A stretch of 7,040 bases of DNA from Deltaproteobacteria bacterium (GTDB lineage Bacteria > Myxococcota_A > UBA9160 > JAFDET01), in contig JAFDET010000170.1 in NCBI GenBank assembly GCA_019310195.1, forward strand, positions 1 to 7,040, read 5' to 3'. Of this stretch, positions 6,073 to 7,040 are shown piece by piece; the stretch's first letter is position 1; the number at the start of each line of letters is the position of its first letter. The translations under genes were made by a program, and so were the position numbers. The notes below the pieces were generated by a model. The model worked only from the letters and a program-made list of their open reading frames with translations. It searched no databases and had not been told where the DNA came from.

Positions 6073-7040
6073 GGCGCGGCAAGGGGAGGGCCCGCCCGGC
6101 GCTGGCCGCCCTGGCCGAGCGCCTCGGCATCCAGCCGGGCTACCGCGCCGCCGGCTCCGAGGAGTGGCGGCCGACCACGGACGCGGCGCGCGAAGGTCTG
6201 GCGGCCGCGCTGGGCCTGGATGGGTCCAGCGAGCGGGCCGCGCAGGCTGCGCTGCGCCGGCTGGATCGCGAGGCCGCATCCCGCCTGATCGAGCCTACCT
6301 GCGTGGAGGTCCGGGGGGCGGCGCGGGCGCCGCGGCTGTGGGTGCGGCTTCCCGATGGCGCCGGGCCTCGGGTCTCCTGGTCGTTGGAATTGCAGTCGGA
6401 GGGTGGCGAGCGAATCCGGGCCGAGGGGCAGGTGAGAGTCCGGAGCGCTCAGCGACGCGTGAGCCTGGCGCTGCCCTCGCGACCGGGCCTGGGCTACCAC
6501 CCGCTCTCGCTCACCCTCGACTGCAGCGGCGGGCTGCACCGGGCGGCGCAGCTCCGCATCGTGACACCGCCGCGCTGCACGCCGCCGTCTGCGCTGCTGG
6601 GCCGTCGCAAGGCCTACGGGCTGGTGGCCAACTTGTACACGCTGCGCAGTCGCGGGGACTGGGGCGTCGGCGACCTGGGTCACCTGGACCGGCTGCTGGA
6701 GCTGGCGGGCCGGGAGGGCGCGGCCTTCGTGGGCCTGAGCCCGCTCCACGCGCTGTGGAACCGGGACGACGGCATCAGCCCCTACCTGCCGGTGAGTCGG
6801 CTCTTCCGCAACCCGCTCTACATCGACGTCCAGGCGGTGCCGGAGCTGGCCGAATCCGCCGACGCGCGCCGAAAGGTCGCCGAGCTGGAGCGGAGCGGTC
6901 GGCTCGAGACGCTGCGCGAGCGCGAACGCATCGACTACCCGGGGGTCGCCGCCGCCAAGCATGCGGTCCTCTCTGTCTGCTACGCGCACTTCGCCGCCCG
7001 GCATGGCGGCGCCGCGACGCGCCGCGGCCGCGCCTATTCC
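6069..7040 (+). CDS. malQ: 4-alpha-glucanotransferase (amylomaltase, GH77), N-terminal part, cut by right edge
   Basis: The frame stays open from a GTG at 6069 to the last base (324 codons, no stop), so the C-terminus is missing. MalQ moves maltodextrin segments between chains, releasing glucose, and works on the linear dextrins left after debranching. An N-terminal segment with LAERLGIQPGYRAAG (residues 15-29) and a beta-rich region (about 75-165) match the extra N-terminal domain of E. coli-type MalQ. The GH77 barrel then begins: YGLVANLYTLRSRGDWGVGD (183-202), SPLHAL (224-229), SPYLPVSRLFRNPLYIDV (237-254) and IDYPGVAAAKHAVL (288-301). The catalytic Asp/Glu/Asp residues lie beyond the window, so activity cannot be checked. 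The GTG overlaps the glgX TGA (GTGA) and has no clear Shine-Dalgarno, which fits reinitiation after glgX. A later start would trim the conserved N-terminal segment. The family call is safe; the exact start is moderately sure. Confidence 0.92.
   Translation, partial: MRRGKGRARPALAALAERLGIQPGYRAAGSEEWRPTTDAAREGLAAALGLDGSSERAAQAALRRLDREAASRLIEPTCVEVRGAARAPRLWVRLPDGAGPRVSWSLELQSEGGERIRAEGQVRVRSAQRRVSLALPSRPGLGYHPLSLTLDCSGGLHRAAQLRIVTPPRCTPPSALLGRRKAYGLVANLYTLRSRGDWGVGDLGHLDRLLELAGREGAAFVGLSPLHALWNRDDGISPYLPVSRLFRNPLYIDVQAVPELAESADARRKVAELERSGRLETLRERERIDYPGVAAAKHAVLSVCYAHFAARHGGAATRRGRAYS

Noticed and set aside
3940..6279. A 779-codon open frame on the minus strand across glgX
   Set aside because: It is antisense to a clear GlgX with all catalytic motifs. 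Its composition is Val/Ala/Gln/His/Arg-rich and no domain is recognised. Long antisense frames are expected in GC-rich genes because stops are rare in that phase.
5931..7004. A 357-codon open frame on the minus strand across the glgX end and malQ
   Set aside because: It is antisense to the open GH77 frame, which has clear family motifs. The minus-strand product has none.

Overview
The window is about 70% GC by eye and almost fully coding. It looks like a chromosomal segment from a GC-rich, free-living bacterium. The mix of formate-tetrahydrofolate ligase, a GlgX/MalQ glycogen pair and a secreted DUF1028 protein would fit groups such as Myxococcota, Acidobacteriota, Gemmatimonadota or related candidate phyla. 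The sequence alone does not fix the taxon. I see no mobile element, tRNA, rRNA, CRISPR array or phage gene.

Layout: (1) 2-571, plus strand: the C-terminal part of a classical short-chain dehydrogenase, cut by the left edge. (2) 648-2312, plus: full-length formate-tetrahydrofolate ligase (fhs), preceded by a 76-base gap that holds a GC-rich hairpin. (3) 3869 down to 2329, minus: a two-gene unit of a cytoplasmic S51-family peptidase (235 aa) and a secreted DUF1028 Ntn-hydrolase-like protein (277 aa). Their stop and start codons share one base (TGATG). This unit converges on fhs with only 16 bases between stop codons. (4) 3958-6072, plus: glgX, a glycogen-debranching enzyme, divergent from the S51 gene across an 88-base promoter-sized gap. 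(5) 6069-7040, plus: the first 324 codons of a malQ-type 4-alpha-glucanotransferase. It starts at a GTG that overlaps the glgX stop (GTGA) and runs off the right edge.

Functionally there are three blocks. fhs brings formate into the tetrahydrofolate one-carbon pool. glgX and malQ form a glycogen/maltodextrin breakdown operon: GlgX removes the alpha-1,6 branches and MalQ disproportionates the released maltodextrins. The minus-strand pair is the least understood part: a predicted Ser-dependent peptidase with a predicted exported N-terminal-Thr hydrolase, apparently translationally coupled. The most interesting detail is that the predicted signal-peptidase cut in the DUF1028 protein falls exactly before the family's conserved first Thr, so export itself may create the active site. 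I found no clear evidence for a wholly new multi-gene system. The remaining genes are ordinary metabolic ones.
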